Below are positions 40,016 through 40,049 of a stretch of 40,049 nt of DNA, one piece after another. The translations under genes were made by a program, and so were the position numbers. This DNA is from a virus. The stretch spans positions 1 through 40,049 of the IMG/VR virus record IMGVR_UViG_3300020442_003398; one strand, written 5' to 3'. The notes beneath the pieces were generated by a model, which was not told the DNA's origin, made no database searches, and saw only the letters and a program-made list of their open reading frames with translations. Every line of letters begins with the position of its first letter. Position 1 is the stretch's first letter.

Positions 40016-40049
40016 AAAATAAGTTGACTACTAATTCAAAATAAAATAA

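Noticed and set aside
1-40049. Prophage, CRISPR or defence island
   Set aside because: No integrase, attachment repeats, spaced palindromic repeats or host genes are visible; every recognisable gene belongs to a virulent T4-like virion module.

Overview
The window looks like the late (virion) gene block of a large, AT-rich T4-like myovirus of the divergent 'exo-T4' or far-T4 kind. All supported genes lie on the + strand, are tightly packed and use the standard bacterial code (TAA, TAG and TGA all serve as stops). Portal, prohead protease, scaffold, major capsid, neck, tail terminator, sheath, tube, tape measure and baseplate proteins can be recognised by similarity to T4 gp20, 21, 22, 23, 13, 14, 15, 18, 19, 26, 29, 48 and 53. 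The host cannot be read from the sequence. Base composition and protein style resemble aquatic environmental T4-like phages. No rRNA, tRNA, CRISPR array, integrase or insertion sequence was seen.

Layout. (1) Positions 1-10177 form the head module: the end of an upstream gene, portal, four unknown small genes, prohead protease, three small genes that may encode internal head proteins, acidic scaffold, major capsid protein, and a strong terminator. (2) Positions 10207-19347 form the neck and sheath module: gp13-like, gp14-like, an enormous gp15-like tail terminator, a small coiled-coil protein, sheath, terminator. (3) Positions 19355-20742 hold a hydrophobic protein, the tail tube and a terminator. 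(4) Positions 20752-28625 hold a small gene, a gp26-like tail/baseplate assembly protein with a probable frameshift extension, a small gene and a 1979-aa tape measure. (5) Positions 28634-38272 are the baseplate: a 1771-aa gp48-like tail-tube cap with many added domains, a gp53-like wedge protein, a 1201-aa probable hub protein and a small protein. (6) Positions 38287-40015 hold a divergent family A DNA polymerase-like protein and a small unknown gene. No gene-free stretch exceeds 300 bases.

How it works together. Portal, scaffold, protease and capsid proteins build and mature the head. gp13, gp14 and gp15 join it to the tail. Tube and sheath assemble around the tape measure, starting from the baseplate. 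A recurring AT-rich element close to TATATTTATA lies in front of most transcription-unit starts, often directly after a terminator, and is the best candidate for the late promoter.

Most unusual points: the tail terminator carrying duplicated Calx-beta-like domain pairs on Pro-Thr linkers; a probable +1 (or -2) frameshift at a T7 run in the gp26-like gene; promoter-like elements placed so close to start codons that leaderless mRNAs are expected; a family A polymerase fold with altered active-site residues at the end of the tail genes; and a series of head-region proteins sharing an N-terminal helix that resembles T4 capsid-targeting peptides.
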